A DNA stretch of 64,000 nucleotides. Source: FEN-33 sp963768775. GTDB lineage: Archaea; Thermoplasmatota; Thermoplasmata; Methanomassiliicoccales; UBA472. Below, piece by piece: positions 8,271-17,628 of this stretch (position 1 is its first letter; each line of letters begins with the position of its first letter). The stretch covers positions 186,001-250,000 of the forward strand of contig CAVYIY010000005.1 in NCBI GenBank assembly GCA_963768775.1, read 5' to 3'. The notes beneath the pieces are model-generated. The model was given only the letters and a program-made list of their open reading frames with translations. It did not search any database and had not been told where the DNA came from. The translations under genes and the position numbers were made by a program.

Positions 8271-9866
8271 ATGCCTTTCACTCACGAGAACACATGGAGC
8301 AGCTTCATAGGACGTGGCGGAGAAAGCGCGTTCCATTCGGATTTTGAGAGGTCGATCGACAGACTCTTGGTCAGGCTAGCTGAAGGAGAAGAGGCGCACA
8401 CCAATTTCATAGGTGGCGAGGCAAGGTCGACGGAATCCCATTTCAGCTTAACAAGTCCGATAGATGCAACGATCATTCTAGGCAAGTACCCGAAGGGAAC
8501 TCCGAGGGATGTGACTGATGCACTGGCATCGGCGCAAGGTGCGTTCGAGCTCTGGAGAAGGACTGACTTGTCTGAGCGCCTCAGGATATTCCGAAGGGCA
8601 GCGGACATCATACGGAAGGACAAGTTCGACATCGCCGCCCTTCTCACTATCAACAACGGCAAGAACCGCAGGGAAGCTATGGGCGAGGTCGACATGGGAA
8701 TCGACTACATGGGATACTATGCCAGTGAAATGGAGCGGAACAACGGTTACGCAAGGGAGACCACGATCCCTAGCCCAGGAGAAGGGGCGAAGAACGTTCT
8801 CCTTCCTTACGGGGCGTGGGCCGTGGTGTGCCCATTCAATTTCCCCTTCGGCATTGCGCTTGGCATGACCACGGGCGTCCTCATCACCGGCAACACCGCT
8901 GTTGTTAAGCCAGCATCGCCAGCGCCCGCCCTGGTTTATACGCTGTACGATGTCCTGGCGAGGGCGGGCCTTCCGCCCGGGGTCCTCAATCTGGTGAGCG
9001 GGTCAGGGGCAGAAGTCGGAGAGGCCCTGGTGACCCATCCGAAGGTAGGTGGGATCATTTTCACCGGCTCGCTCGAAGTCGGTCAGGGCATCCTCAGGCG
9101 TTGCTCTGAGCGGTTGCACCCTATCCCGCTGATTTTCGAGCTCGGCGGTAAGAATGCCGCAATCGTGAGCGACAAAGCGGACCTCGCCGCGGCTGTGAAG
9201 GGAGTCGTCTCCTCCGCCTTCGGGTATAGCGGCCAGAAGTGCGTCGCATGTTCGAGGGTGTACGTCCAAAAGACAGTCCGGGATGAGTTCCTGGGGATGC
9301 TGGTGAACGCTACCGAGGCGTTCACGGTGGCCGATCCGAGGAAAAGGGAGAGCCGAACCGGCCCGGTCATTCATTCCAAAGCGGCTCAGGACTACGAGGA
9401 GGCAGTCTCGAGGGCGAAGCGCGACGGTCGAATACTCGCAGGCGGTGCGAGGCTGATGCAAGATGGCATGGACCGAGGCAACTACGTGGCTCCCACGGTC
9501 GTCACTGGCCTGCCAGAATCGCATCCTATGGTGAAGAACGAGCTATTCCTACCGATCCTCTGCGTTCAGGAGTATACCGACCTGAAACAGGCGGTGGAGA
9601 ACGCGAATGATGTGGCATACGGCCTCACTGCAGGCATCTGCAGCGAAGATCCGCAGGAGACCGACTATTTCCTGGATAAAATCCAATGCGGGACCGTTTT
9701 CGTTAACGGTGTTAGGGGAGCAACCAATGGCGCTATCACCGGCATTCATGCCTTTGGCGGGTGGAAGGCGAGCGGGTCGACCGGCAAGGGATCGGGTGAC
9801 ATCTATTATCTGCTTCAGTTCCTTAGGCAGCAGAGCAGAGCCTTTCCCTTGAAGAAGACTGGCTAA
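8271..9866 (+). CDS. Aldehyde dehydrogenase, P5C dehydrogenase-like
   Basis: An NAD(P)-dependent aldehyde dehydrogenase of 531 aa. Visible motifs are the PFNFPF loop with the oxyanion Asn, the nucleotide-binding FTGS segment, the general-base Glu in FELGGKN and the catalytic Cys in GYSGQKCVACSR. The SAFG..GQKC.ACSR block and overall length are most like delta-1-pyrroline-5-carboxylate dehydrogenase (RocA), which oxidises the proline breakdown product to glutamate. No proline dehydrogenase is nearby, so the substrate is unproven. I start at ATG 8271: the TTG at 8238 lies right after a TTTTATAT box (8230-8237) and cannot be in a normal transcript, whereas 8271 is about 30 nt after it. Confidence 0.9.
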   Translation: MPFTHENTWSSFIGRGGESAFHSDFERSIDRLLVRLAEGEEAHTNFIGGEARSTESHFSLTSPIDATIILGKYPKGTPRDVTDALASAQGAFELWRRTDLSERLRIFRRAADIIRKDKFDIAALLTINNGKNRREAMGEVDMGIDYMGYYASEMERNNGYARETTIPSPGEGAKNVLLPYGAWAVVCPFNFPFGIALGMTTGVLITGNTAVVKPASPAPALVYTLYDVLARAGLPPGVLNLVSGSGAEVGEALVTHPKVGGIIFTGSLEVGQGILRRCSERLHPIPLIFELGGKNAAIVSDKADLAAAVKGVVSSAFGYSGQKCVACSRVYVQKTVRDEFLGMLVNATEAFTVADPRKRESRTGPVIHSKAAQDYEEAVSRAKRDGRILAGGARLMQDGMDRGNYVAPTVVTGLPESHPMVKNELFLPILCVQEYTDLKQAVENANDVAYGLTAGICSEDPQETDYFLDKIQCGTVFVNGVRGATNGAITGIHAFGGWKASGSTGKGSGDIYYLLQFLRQQSRAFPLKKTG

Positions 9867-10130
9867 ATCGGCAGAAACGCGCCTATTCCGCCGCGATCTC
9901 GGCCCTTAAGCGATCGAGACGTTTTTTCAGCCATGTTTACGTCTGGAACTGATGCCAACGCCGAGGACAGGGACTCATAACAGGCATCTGGATATCAAGC
10001 GGAGGGCGTTTCCCACCTTCGCGCAGATTTTCAAGATAAAACCTCATCCTTTACTTCGTTAATTCGGTGAAAATAGGAGTTTTTCCACGTGGTCCAAGCA
10101 TTTAAGTACGCACCTTCCGGTTGGGGGTTC

Positions 10131-11585
10131 ATGAACCAAACTACCACTGCACCAGCCCCTCCGGCGGCTGACAAGAAACTCGAGCCCAAACCGGATCCCA
10201 AGCCCGAGATATCCGCGATGATGGAGCGCGCTCGCAACGCCATGAAAGCCATCGAGCACTACGACCAAGCCCAGGCCGACATGCTAGTCATGGCAATCGG
10301 GTGGGCCGTCGTCAAGGAGAAAGAGTCCCTCGCCAAGCTCGCTGTCGACGAGGGTGGCTTCGGAACAGTCCCGGACAAGATCCAAAAGATCCGCCTGCGC
10401 ATCACCGGAACAATCCAGGACATGCAGAGCATCAAGACGGTCGGCGTCGTTGAGGTAGACCCAACCAAGGCACTGGTCAAGATCGCGAAGCCGGTTGGTG
10501 TTGTGGCGGCAATCATCCCGTCCACCGGCCCGGACGCGACCCCGCCCATGAAGGCACTCTGCGCCTTGAAGGGAAAGAACGCCATAATCGTCGCCGCGCA
10601 CCCCAAGACTCAGAAATCTTCCGAGCTAGCAGTCAACCTGATGCGCCAGGGCTGCAAGGCGATCGGAGTCCCGGAGGACCTAATCCAGATCATCATGAAG
10701 CCATCAATCCCCAAGACCCAGGAGCTCATGCGCCAATGTGACCTCATCGTTGCTACCGGTGGTGTCGACATGGTCAGGTCCGCATACAGTTCGGGAACAC
10801 CCGCCTACGGTGTCGGTGTTGGAAACAGCGTTCACGTGGTCGACGAAACCGCCGATCTAGATGACGCCGCGCTCATGATCTCCCGCGGAAAGACGTTCGA
10901 CCTTGCGACCAGCTGCCTCGCCGACAACTCCGTGGTCGCCCATGAAGCGATCTACGACTCACTCGTAGAGAAGATGGTGAAGAACGGAGCATACATATGC
11001 AGCGATGAAGAGAAGGCCCTCCTGCAGAAGGCCATGTGGCCAGTTCCAGCGCCAGTTCCGAGCCTTGCGGTCATCGCCAAATCCGCCGAGCACATCGCTG
11101 GGCTTGCGGGCATCAAGTTGCCGCCGGGCCGCACATACCTTGTGGTTAAGGAAACAGGCACCGGACCAGAACACCCGTTCTCCGGCGAGAAGCTATGCGT
11201 CGTCCTAACCCTATACAAGTATCGCGGAGCGATAAGCAACGCAGTGGACCTCACGAACAAGATCACCGGGTACCAGGGACTGGGTCATACCTGCGGAATC
11301 CACACTAAGAACGATAAGCACGTGGATGCGTTGGCATTCGGAACGAAGACCGGTCGAGTGATGGTGAACCAGAACATGAACGAGGGTGCAGGCGGCCCGA
11401 GAAACGGCATGCCCTTCACTCTCTCGCTCTCGTGCGGTACCTGGGGACGCAACATCACCACTGAGAACGTCAACGCCAGGATGTTCGTGAACCTCACTTG
11501 GGTCTCGCGCCTGCTCCCAACCCCGAAGGCGATCCCGACCGATGAGGCGCTCTTCGCCGATTACTGGGCCAAGTACGGCAAGTAG
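10131..11585 (+). CDS. Acylating (CoA-dependent) aldehyde dehydrogenase
   Basis: A 484-aa protein of the EutE/AdhE-N/sulfoacetaldehyde dehydrogenase branch, which interconverts an aldehyde plus CoA with an acyl-CoA using NAD. The catalytic Cys is in FDLATSCLADNS. The segments PVGVVAAIIPSTGPDATP, ATGGVDMVRSAY..GTPAYGVGVGN and LGHTCGIHTKND are typical of this branch, and the general-base Glu of non-acylating enzymes is absent. The first 35 residues are Pro/Thr/Ala-rich and probably flexible. ATG 10131 is chosen because CATTTAAGTAC (about 10097-10107) is a TATA box 25 nt upstream, giving a leaderless message. A pyrimidine-rich terminator-like tract (CAAACCCCTTATC) follows at about 11616. Confidence 0.88.
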   Translation: MNQTTTAPAPPAADKKLEPKPDPKPEISAMMERARNAMKAIEHYDQAQADMLVMAIGWAVVKEKESLAKLAVDEGGFGTVPDKIQKIRLRITGTIQDMQSIKTVGVVEVDPTKALVKIAKPVGVVAAIIPSTGPDATPPMKALCALKGKNAIIVAAHPKTQKSSELAVNLMRQGCKAIGVPEDLIQIIMKPSIPKTQELMRQCDLIVATGGVDMVRSAYSSGTPAYGVGVGNSVHVVDETADLDDAALMISRGKTFDLATSCLADNSVVAHEAIYDSLVEKMVKNGAYICSDEEKALLQKAMWPVPAPVPSLAVIAKSAEHIAGLAGIKLPPGRTYLVVKETGTGPEHPFSGEKLCVVLTLYKYRGAISNAVDLTNKITGYQGLGHTCGIHTKNDKHVDALAFGTKTGRVMVNQNMNEGAGGPRNGMPFTLSLSCGTWGRNITTENVNARMFVNLTWVSRLLPTPKAIPTDEALFADYWAKYGK

Positions 11586-11837
11586 GGCGAACGGCAAGCT
11601 TGAGAATCGAGCAGTCAAACCCCTTATCTTATCCCTTTCTTGTTTTTCTGGCATTCTTGGTGCGAGGCCATCCTATCTTAGAACGCAACTCTCGCACCCC
11701 GGCTGTCGCATCGGAAAGGTAAGTGCTAGGTGAGCTGCGGTTTCCGCCAGAGGCCGATTCAACCAACAGCTTTTCGAGTGATTGTTGAAGCTCGAAGAAG
11801 GAAATATTAAGAAGACGAAGCTGGAATAAAACAAACC

Positions 11838-12815
11838 ATGGCAGGCAAGGAGCGAAGCAAGGAAGTAGGAATGATCCTCATCACGCGCGTCTTCAATGCT
11901 CCGCGCGAGCGCCTCTGGAGAGCCTGGACGGAACCTGAACTGATTATGAAATGGTGGGGGCCGAGAAGCTTCACCTCACCGGTCGTCAAGATGGATCTGA
12001 GGGCCGGCGGTAAATATCTAAACTGCATGCGCTCCCCCGACGGCAAGGATTACTGGTCTGCCGGGACTTACAAGGAGATCATCAAAGCAGAGCGGCTGAT
12101 CCTCAGCGATTCCTTCTCGGACTCCGAAGGCAAGATCGTGCCTGCCTCGTACTATGGGATGAGCGGCGATTGGCTATTGGAGCTGCAGGTGACAGTGACG
12201 TTCGAGGAGGATGCGGGCAGGACCCGTCTCACTCTGCGACATGAGGGCATGCCCGAGGGCCAGATGAGTGAATTGACCAAGGCAGGCTGGAATGAGTCCT
12301 TCGACAAGCTGGCCGAGTACTTGGAGAAAGGAAGTGTCAGTATGCCGAAGACGACGTTCATCGCTGAACCAGGGAAGCAGGAGATAATCGTCATCCGGGT
12401 CTTCGATGCGTCCCGGGAGCGCGTGTTCAAGCTGGTCACGGACCCCAAACTCCTGCCTCAATGGTGGGGGTCGAGGCGCTTGACCACCGTGGTGGACAAG
12501 ATGGACGTGAGGCTGGGCGGTCCCTGGCGCTTCGTCCAGAAGGACAGCAGCGGCAAGCAATACGCCTTCCATGGCGTATACCACGAGGTCGCACCGCCTG
12601 AGCGACTGGTATATACCTTCGAATTCGAAGGAATGCCCGGTCATGTGCAGCTGGAAACGGTGACATTCGAGGATATCAACGGCGTAACGAAGGTGACGGA
12701 CAGGTCCATCTTCCAGAGGGTGGAAGACCGAGATGGGATGGCAATGGCAGATATGCAGGCGGGATCGAGCGAATCAATGGACAGATTCGCCGAGCTGCTG
12801 GCGAAACAGATCTGA
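11838..12815 (+). CDS. Tandem AHSA1/SRPBCC-domain protein
   Basis: A 325-aa protein with two copies of the Aha1-C-terminal-like START fold. Copy 1 (about residues 10-158) begins MILITRVFNAPRERLWRAWTEP and copy 2 (about 178-325) begins IIVIRVFDASRERVFKLVTDP; both continue with W-W-GSRRLT/PRSFT, a D-R-GG segment, a Y.E....ERL motif and T.T.E. Single-domain members are about 150 aa, so this is a duplication and fusion. Such domains bind hydrophobic ligands or act in stress responses; the ligand here is unknown. The gene is monocistronic. Confidence 0.88.
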   Translation: MAGKERSKEVGMILITRVFNAPRERLWRAWTEPELIMKWWGPRSFTSPVVKMDLRAGGKYLNCMRSPDGKDYWSAGTYKEIIKAERLILSDSFSDSEGKIVPASYYGMSGDWLLELQVTVTFEEDAGRTRLTLRHEGMPEGQMSELTKAGWNESFDKLAEYLEKGSVSMPKTTFIAEPGKQEIIVIRVFDASRERVFKLVTDPKLLPQWWGSRRLTTVVDKMDVRLGGPWRFVQKDSSGKQYAFHGVYHEVAPPERLVYTFEFEGMPGHVQLETVTFEDINGVTKVTDRSIFQRVEDRDGMAMADMQAGSSESMDRFAELLAKQI

Positions 12816-13006
12816 GGATCTGGTCACAATGCGCTTCCATCCCATGGTCATCTCCCAGAAGCCTGGCAATGAGATGCCCTGCGGCCCTGAGGAGCGAGAG
12901 CAAGGGCGGATCATCCGGATCAGAGGCAGAGAGACGATGGCAGTAACTAAAGTTGGCGGGATGAGAATCGAGGCACGCACATGCATCAAGGTTGGAGGTA
13001 AGTGAA

Positions 13007-13450
13007 ATGGACGCATCCCAGCCCATCCGAATCCTCTTGGTTGACGACAATCCCGCGGACGCAACGCTGGCGAAGGAATTGATAATGGAAACTGAGGTCC
13101 CGGCCGTGATATCGGTGGCGACGGACGGAGAGGGCGCGATCGACCTGATCGAGGAATTGCTAGAATCGCACACTGAGATGCCCGAACTGGTCCTGCTGGA
13201 CCTGAACATGCCGAAGAGAGGCGGACATGAGGTGTTGAGGCTGCTCAGAGGCATGCCCGATATAATGACGATGCTCATAGTGATCTACACTGGCTCGCGT
13301 TCACCCCTCGACCTGGAGACTGCAAGGATCAGCGGGGCAAGTGGGTACATCGTCAAACCCATCGATGCAAAAGAGATCGACGAGACGATCGTGGCATTCA
13401 GAGAACTTCTTAACCTATTGGTCGAGATGAGGTCCGACGACTTCTTCTGA
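13007..13450 (+). CDS. Single-domain response regulator (Rcp1-like)
   Basis: A 147-aa stand-alone receiver domain. Acidic pocket DD in LLVDDNPADA, phospho-acceptor Asp in ELVLLDLNMPKRGG (about residue 63), Thr in IYTGS and Lys in YIVKPID are all present. The long insertion before the phospho-acceptor (IEELLESHTEMP) is typical of the Rcp1 subgroup that partners with PAS/GAF sensor kinases. No output domain. ATG 13007 follows a TTGGAGGTAAG ribosome site by 7 nt. It resembles the regulator at 47069. No kinase is adjacent. Confidence 0.92.
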   Translation: MDASQPIRILLVDDNPADATLAKELIMETEVPAVISVATDGEGAIDLIEELLESHTEMPELVLLDLNMPKRGGHEVLRLLRGMPDIMTMLIVIYTGSRSPLDLETARISGASGYIVKPIDAKEIDETIVAFRELLNLLVEMRSDDFF

Positions 13451-13863
13451 CCTCGGGCTGCGCCAAATGCCTCAATGGTCGACGACCCTCGGTCGAATGA
13501 CCGAACAGAGCTCCTTCTTCATTCGATTCATTGCTCCGGCTCGGACGATCAGCATCGATAGCCAAGACTATCACGAGTTCTAATCCGTTTTCTTCTTGGT
13601 CTATCTCATGACATTCATAAGCATCAACCTCAGCCTCCTGATCTGAGAATGAATCCGATGATACCGGCTTGATTCAGTTCGATTTCATTGCTGTATCTGT
13701 TCGATGCGAACGGGAGTGATTTTTGATGCAAGGGAGGCCATCGGACGGGTCCAATGGATCCATTATGTCTGTTTCTAATCGCATCGTGGGCAGTCCTAAT
13801 ATGTTCCATTCCTGAAGCGTGCAAAGCTAGCAAGCATAAATATCGGAACGGGGTTGGCAAAGC
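13451..13863. other. Gene-free stretch
   Basis: No supported coding region on either strand. The only clear element is a TATA-like CATAAATATCGG at about 13834-13845, which serves the methylthiotransferase gene starting at 13864. A GGTCGAATGACC hairpin-like palindrome occurs at about 13491-13502. Confidence 0.45.
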
Positions 13864-15120
13864 GTGCGTTTCTTTGTCGAGACCTATGGTTGCACGATGA
13901 ACCAAGGCGAGGGCCATGAGATGGAGCGCAAGCTAGCCTCGCTGGGCCACTCAATGGTCGCCTGTGCCGAGGATGCGGACGTAATTGTAGTCAACACTTG
14001 CGTCGTGATCGAGGCCACCGAGCTCAAGATCATGAAGCGGATGAGGGAGCTGGAAGAGAAGGCGAAGCAACTCGTCGTTACCGGTTGCATGGCTTCAGTG
14101 GAGGGAAGCACGGTGATGGGCGAATTCCCGGATGCCCTCCTCATCCCCCCTTCGGTATATGGGTCGTTTGCGAACAGGGTCGTCGAGCGTTTTGGCACGG
14201 GTGAGGCAAAGGTCGACCGGATCAGGCTTCCTTCTGGCATAACCTTCATCCTGCCCATCGCCCAAGGCTGTCTGGGTCATTGCAGCTACTGCATCACTCG
14301 ACTTGCTAGGGGCCGATTGAGAAGCTATCCGCTGGAAGGTCTTATCGACCTGGCGCAAGCGGCCGTCAACGATGGTGCAAAGGAGCTGTTGATCACCGCA
14401 CAGGACACTGCCTGTTATGGCAAGGATTCAGACAGCAGCCTGAGGGAATTGATCGAGAGGATATGTCAGATAGATGGCGAATTCAAGATTCGGATAGGGA
14501 TGATGAATCCTGACAGCCTGCGCGGACAGGAAGGGGACCTGGCCCGGATCATCAAGCATGATAAGGTCTACAAGTTCCTCCACCTCCCGGTCCAGACCGG
14601 CAGCGACCGATTGCTGAAGGCGATGGGCAGAGGGTACGTTGCCATCGAGTTCGAGGAGCAGGTTCGAACGATCAGGAGAGAGGTTCCACGGCTGACCCTC
14701 TCGACCGACCTCATCTGTGGGTTCCCTGGCGAAAGCGATCGGGACCACGAGGAATCGTTGGAACTGCTGCGGAGGACGAGGCCGAACATCGTCAACGTCA
14801 CTCGATTCTCCAGCCGGCCTGGTACGGAGGCAGTAGCAATGGGCTCTCAGGTGGTCAGCCGCATCGCCAAGGATCGATCGAGGGAGATTGCGAAATTGCG
14901 ATTCGAGATAGCCGTAGGCATCAATGCAGCACGGGTCGGCGAATGCGCTGATGTCATGGCCGCCGAGGTGGGAAAGACGGGCACTACGATCTGCAGAGAC
15001 CTTGCTTACGCTCCGATCGCCGTCCCTTCTGAGCTTCCGTTGGGATCCATGGTGAGAGTGGTCATAGCGGATTCGCGTCCAACTCATCTGATCGGGCGAT
15101 TGATGATTGACACACCGTAA
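13864..15120 (+). CDS. tRNA t6A methylthiotransferase (e-MtaB/CDKAL1 type)
   Basis: A 418-aa radical-SAM methylthiotransferase that would convert t6A37 to ms2t6A37 in tRNA. The N-terminal UPF0004 domain has three Fe-S cysteines (YGCTMNQ, VVNTCVV, VTGCMAS). The radical-SAM cluster is CLGHCSYC (CxxxCxxC) at about residue 138, and a TRAM RNA-binding domain occupies the last 60 residues. All six Fe-S cysteines are present. It begins with GTG about 20-30 nt after a TATA box, so it is probably leaderless. The KEOPS subunit Pcc1, needed to make t6A, is encoded 2.2 kb further on. Confidence 0.93.
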   Translation: MRFFVETYGCTMNQGEGHEMERKLASLGHSMVACAEDADVIVVNTCVVIEATELKIMKRMRELEEKAKQLVVTGCMASVEGSTVMGEFPDALLIPPSVYGSFANRVVERFGTGEAKVDRIRLPSGITFILPIAQGCLGHCSYCITRLARGRLRSYPLEGLIDLAQAAVNDGAKELLITAQDTACYGKDSDSSLRELIERICQIDGEFKIRIGMMNPDSLRGQEGDLARIIKHDKVYKFLHLPVQTGSDRLLKAMGRGYVAIEFEEQVRTIRREVPRLTLSTDLICGFPGESDRDHEESLELLRRTRPNIVNVTRFSSRPGTEAVAMGSQVVSRIAKDRSREIAKLRFEIAVGINAARVGECADVMAAEVGKTGTTICRDLAYAPIAVPSELPLGSMVRVVIADSRPTHLIGRLMIDTP

Positions 15121-15211
15121 GAAAATCCTGACGGTCCAGCCATCGAAAACGATTGCTTTGGATTTTCCGCAACCGAACCCTGGCGCGAAGCCAGATGCCG
15201 TTGACTCATTC

Positions 15212-16360
15212 TCACTTTCTTCCGGCCGAGGCCAGCTTCATCGTCAGCGCCATGACGGCGCACAGGATTATGCAGGAGACGTTCACCGCTGCTATGCCCC
15301 AGGCGAGGTACGGCGCGGAGAGCACGACCGCTGCCAAGGAACCGCCCAGGAACCCGGCGCTAGTGAAGAGCGAGGAGATCGTCCCGCGCATCTGCGGGGA
15401 TAGTTCCACCGCCAGAGTCAGCTGCGAAGCCCATGCGATGGCGGACCCGATGGCGAAGATGGCGAGCGCCACCGTGTAGAGCAGCGCCGTGTCGGATGCG
15501 AGCATGAGGGCGAGGGAGCTGGCCATGATGGCGAAGCCCAGTCCGGCGCTCTTGAAGAGCCCCATCCGCACCACCAGTTCCCCGGCGACCCTCGATGCCA
15601 GCAGGCCGACCAATCCCGCGGCCGCAAGTATCACACCAATCCCCTCGCTGGTGATGAGCAGGGGCGGCTCAGACAGTCGGTTCGAAACGAAGGCCTGGTT
15701 CCCGATATAGCACAGCACCTGCATGAAGCCGGTGATGGAGAGGAAGACTACCGGGCGGAGCCGCCAGGCCTTGCCGATGCGCGAGAGCACGGACCTGACC
15801 CAGTCCGACCCGGCATCTTTGCTTGTCTCGGTTCCGCCCTTGTGCAGGAACGCCAGCATGAATGAGAGGATCGCGATGAACCAGAACGTCAGGCGCCAAT
15901 CGACGATGGAGAATATTCCGGCCACCAGCGGGCCGAGCGAGATACCGGCGGTAGTCGCCCCCGTGAAAAGGCCCATCGCCACCCCCTTTCTGTCCCCGGG
16001 AACGATGTCCCCCAGGAGGGCGACCAGGACCGGTTGAAGGAAGGCGAAGCCGATGCCCTGGACCGCTCTTGATAGGTAGAATGTCACCAGCTCGGGCGCC
16101 AGGGCGGTGACGATGCAGCCGATGGCGTAGACCAGGAAGCCGATGCGCAGTACTTTCGTCCGGCCCAGAACGTCCGAAAGCGCGCCGGTGAAGAGCGAAA
16201 ACAGCGCGAAGGGCAGCATGAAGAAGGTGATCGACAGGAGCACCTCGGGCGCGCCAGCGTTGAAGGAGGCCTTGAGCTCCGGCACCAGGGCCAGGACTGC
16301 GTTGGAGGCCAGAGGCCCGATGAATGCACCGGTGTAGATGGCGAAGCGGCGCGCGTCCAT
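15212..16360 (-). CDS. MFS transporter (drug/metabolite exporter type)
   Basis: A 382-aa integral membrane protein with 12 predicted helices. It has the MFS motif A-like loop GALSDVLGRTKVL between helices 2 and 3, and the motif C-like GITTAGISLGPLVAG in helix 5, which marks antiporter-type exporters. The first helix begins IYTGAFIGPLASNAVLALVPEL. The substrate is not predictable. Monocistronic, convergent to the methylthiotransferase gene, and divergent from tRNA-Gln. Confidence 0.9.
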   Translation of the reverse strand: MDARRFAIYTGAFIGPLASNAVLALVPELKASFNAGAPEVLLSITFFMLPFALFSLFTGALSDVLGRTKVLRIGFLVYAIGCIVTALAPELVTFYLSRAVQGIGFAFLQPVLVALLGDIVPGDRKGVAMGLFTGATTAGISLGPLVAGIFSIVDWRLTFWFIAILSFMLAFLHKGGTETSKDAGSDWVRSVLSRIGKAWRLRPVVFLSITGFMQVLCYIGNQAFVSNRLSEPPLLITSEGIGVILAAAGLVGLLASRVAGELVVRMGLFKSAGLGFAIMASSLALMLASDTALLYTVALAIFAIGSAIAWASQLTLAVELSPQMRGTISSLFTSAGFLGGSLAAVVLSAPYLAWGIAAVNVSCIILCAVMALTMKLASAGRK

Positions 16361-16481
16361 GTTCGGCTACCTGACCGCCTTAATACGTCATTTATCAAGA
16401 ACCTGCGCATCTGCTGGTGATGCACTTGGCTCGGTTCTGGACTCTCCTCTTTATATACGAGAAATCAAATCGAGGCAACAC

Positions 16482-16557
16482 AGCCCCGTAGTGTAGTGGT
16501 CAATCATGCTGGCCTTTGGAGCCGGTGACGGCAGTTCGAATCTGCCCGGGGCTACCA
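16482..16557 (+). tRNA. tRNA-Gln(UUG), CCA encoded
   Basis: Acceptor AGCCCCG pairs with CGGGGCT, discriminator A at 16554, then an encoded CCA (16555-16557). The anticodon stem CTGGC/GCCGG surrounds loop CTTTGGA with anticodon TTG. The T arm is GGCAG-TTCGAAT-CTGCC. No intron. A TTTATATACGA promoter lies at about 16450-16460, 22-32 nt upstream. Confidence 0.95.
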
Positions 16558-16680
16558 CTCACCTTTCACGCCCGTTCCATCAGACTCGGTATTTCGGGAC
16601 GCGTGGATCAAAAACGGACGTTGGCGGCTCAGATAATAGCTGATCCCCAAGCGGAATTGGATGCAAACGGGGCCGATCGA

Positions 16681-17199
16681 TCACCATTTCTCCTTGTGGA
16701 CGACCTCGCTGACGCCCAAACGGGAAGTATGGAAGCCCTCCTTCATCGGGCGGCCGATTGGCAATATGGCGACAGGACGGATGTTCTCCGGTATGCTCAG
16801 CACCTTCGAGACCTCGCGCTCATCGAAGGCCCCGACCCAGCAGCTTCCATAGCCTTCGCTGACGACGTAGAGCAGAATGTGTTCGATGGCGGCAGCGGCG
16901 TCCTGCAGGCAATAGAGCTGCGCCCCCCTAGTGCCATAGTTCCTGATCCGGTTCTGATTGGCGCAAACGACGATGACCACCGGCGCCTCCTCGATGAATG
17001 CCTGTCCGAACGCTGCTTTCGCCAACCGTTTCTTGGACAGGGCGTTCCTGATCACAATGAAATCCCTTGACTGCAGGTTGCCCGCCGAGGGCGCAAGCGT
17101 CGCCAATCTCAGAGCCTCGTTGACCACTTTATCTGGTATGTCTTCCTCGGTGAAGGACCGAACGCTCAGCCTGGCCTCTATGCTCTCAATTAGTTCCAT
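16681..17199 (-). CDS. Nitroreductase-family flavoprotein
   Basis: A 172-aa compact nitroreductase. The FMN-binding SVRSFTEEDIP start, LAPSAGNLQSRDFIVI loop and AIEHILLYVVSEGYGSCWVGAFDEREV with PVAILPIGRP near the end are diagnostic. The substrate is unknown. I start at ATG 17199 (MELIES), which follows GCGGAGGTCACG; the frame extends 13 codons further but the ribosome site decides. It is unlike the protein at 7531 in length and in its C-terminal part. Confidence 0.9.
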   Translation of the reverse strand: MELIESIEARLSVRSFTEEDIPDKVVNEALRLATLAPSAGNLQSRDFIVIRNALSKKRLAKAAFGQAFIEEAPVVIVVCANQNRIRNYGTRGAQLYCLQDAAAAIEHILLYVVSEGYGSCWVGAFDEREVSKVLSIPENIRPVAILPIGRPMKEGFHTSRLGVSEVVHKEKW

Positions 17200-17367
17200 A
17201 TCGTGACCTCCGCTTCGTTGCGATGATAGCAAGGACACTAGAGCAGGAATTCAAGTTTATACATTATGCATCCGACTCTCGAAAGCTCATGCAGCGATCT
17301 TCACGGCGCTCGCCTCGCCGACGCGGTCATCAGAAGATAGTTAATGTGGTCCGCTGCTCCACCGCGC

Positions 17368-17628
17368 ATGCAGGTTCAGTGCGTCATCGAGCTGGATTAC
17401 AGGAACGCGGAGGAGGCCGAAAAGGTAGCCAGATCGATATCCCTCGACAATGGGAATTATGCCCAGGCAGAGGTCTGCGGGAACCGGCTCACCCTGAGGG
17501 CATCAGCGGCTTCGGCGGCCTCCATGCTCCATACGCTGGAGGACCTGCTCTCGTGCGTCAAGGTCGCTGACGAGATGATGAAAAGCATTGCTGGCTCAGG
17601 CGATGGCCTCTCGGACCTTGACGACTAG
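17368..17628 (+). CDS. pcc1: KEOPS complex subunit Pcc1
   Basis: An 86-aa protein with the Pcc1 fold: MQVQCVIELDYRNAEEAEKVARSIS, then a central strand pair (NRLTLRASAASAASMLHTLEDLLSCVKVADE). Pcc1 dimerises and holds Kae1 in the KEOPS complex, which makes t6A on tRNA. ATG 17368 is about 25-30 nt after AGATAGTTAATG, a TATA-like box, so the message is likely leaderless. Its 3' end overlaps the convergent tgtA 3' end by 33 nt. Confidence 0.85.
   Translation: MQVQCVIELDYRNAEEAEKVARSISLDNGNYAQAEVCGNRLTLRASAASAASMLHTLEDLLSCVKVADEMMKSIAGSGDGLSDLDD

Noticed and set aside
13630..13917. 95-aa minus-strand frame before the methylthiotransferase
   Set aside because: It overlaps the promoter and start of a sure gene and has no ribosome site.
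14428..15087. 219-aa minus-strand frame inside the methylthiotransferase gene
   Set aside because: It is antisense to a well-supported gene and Arg/His/Leu/Pro-rich, as expected of a shadow frame.
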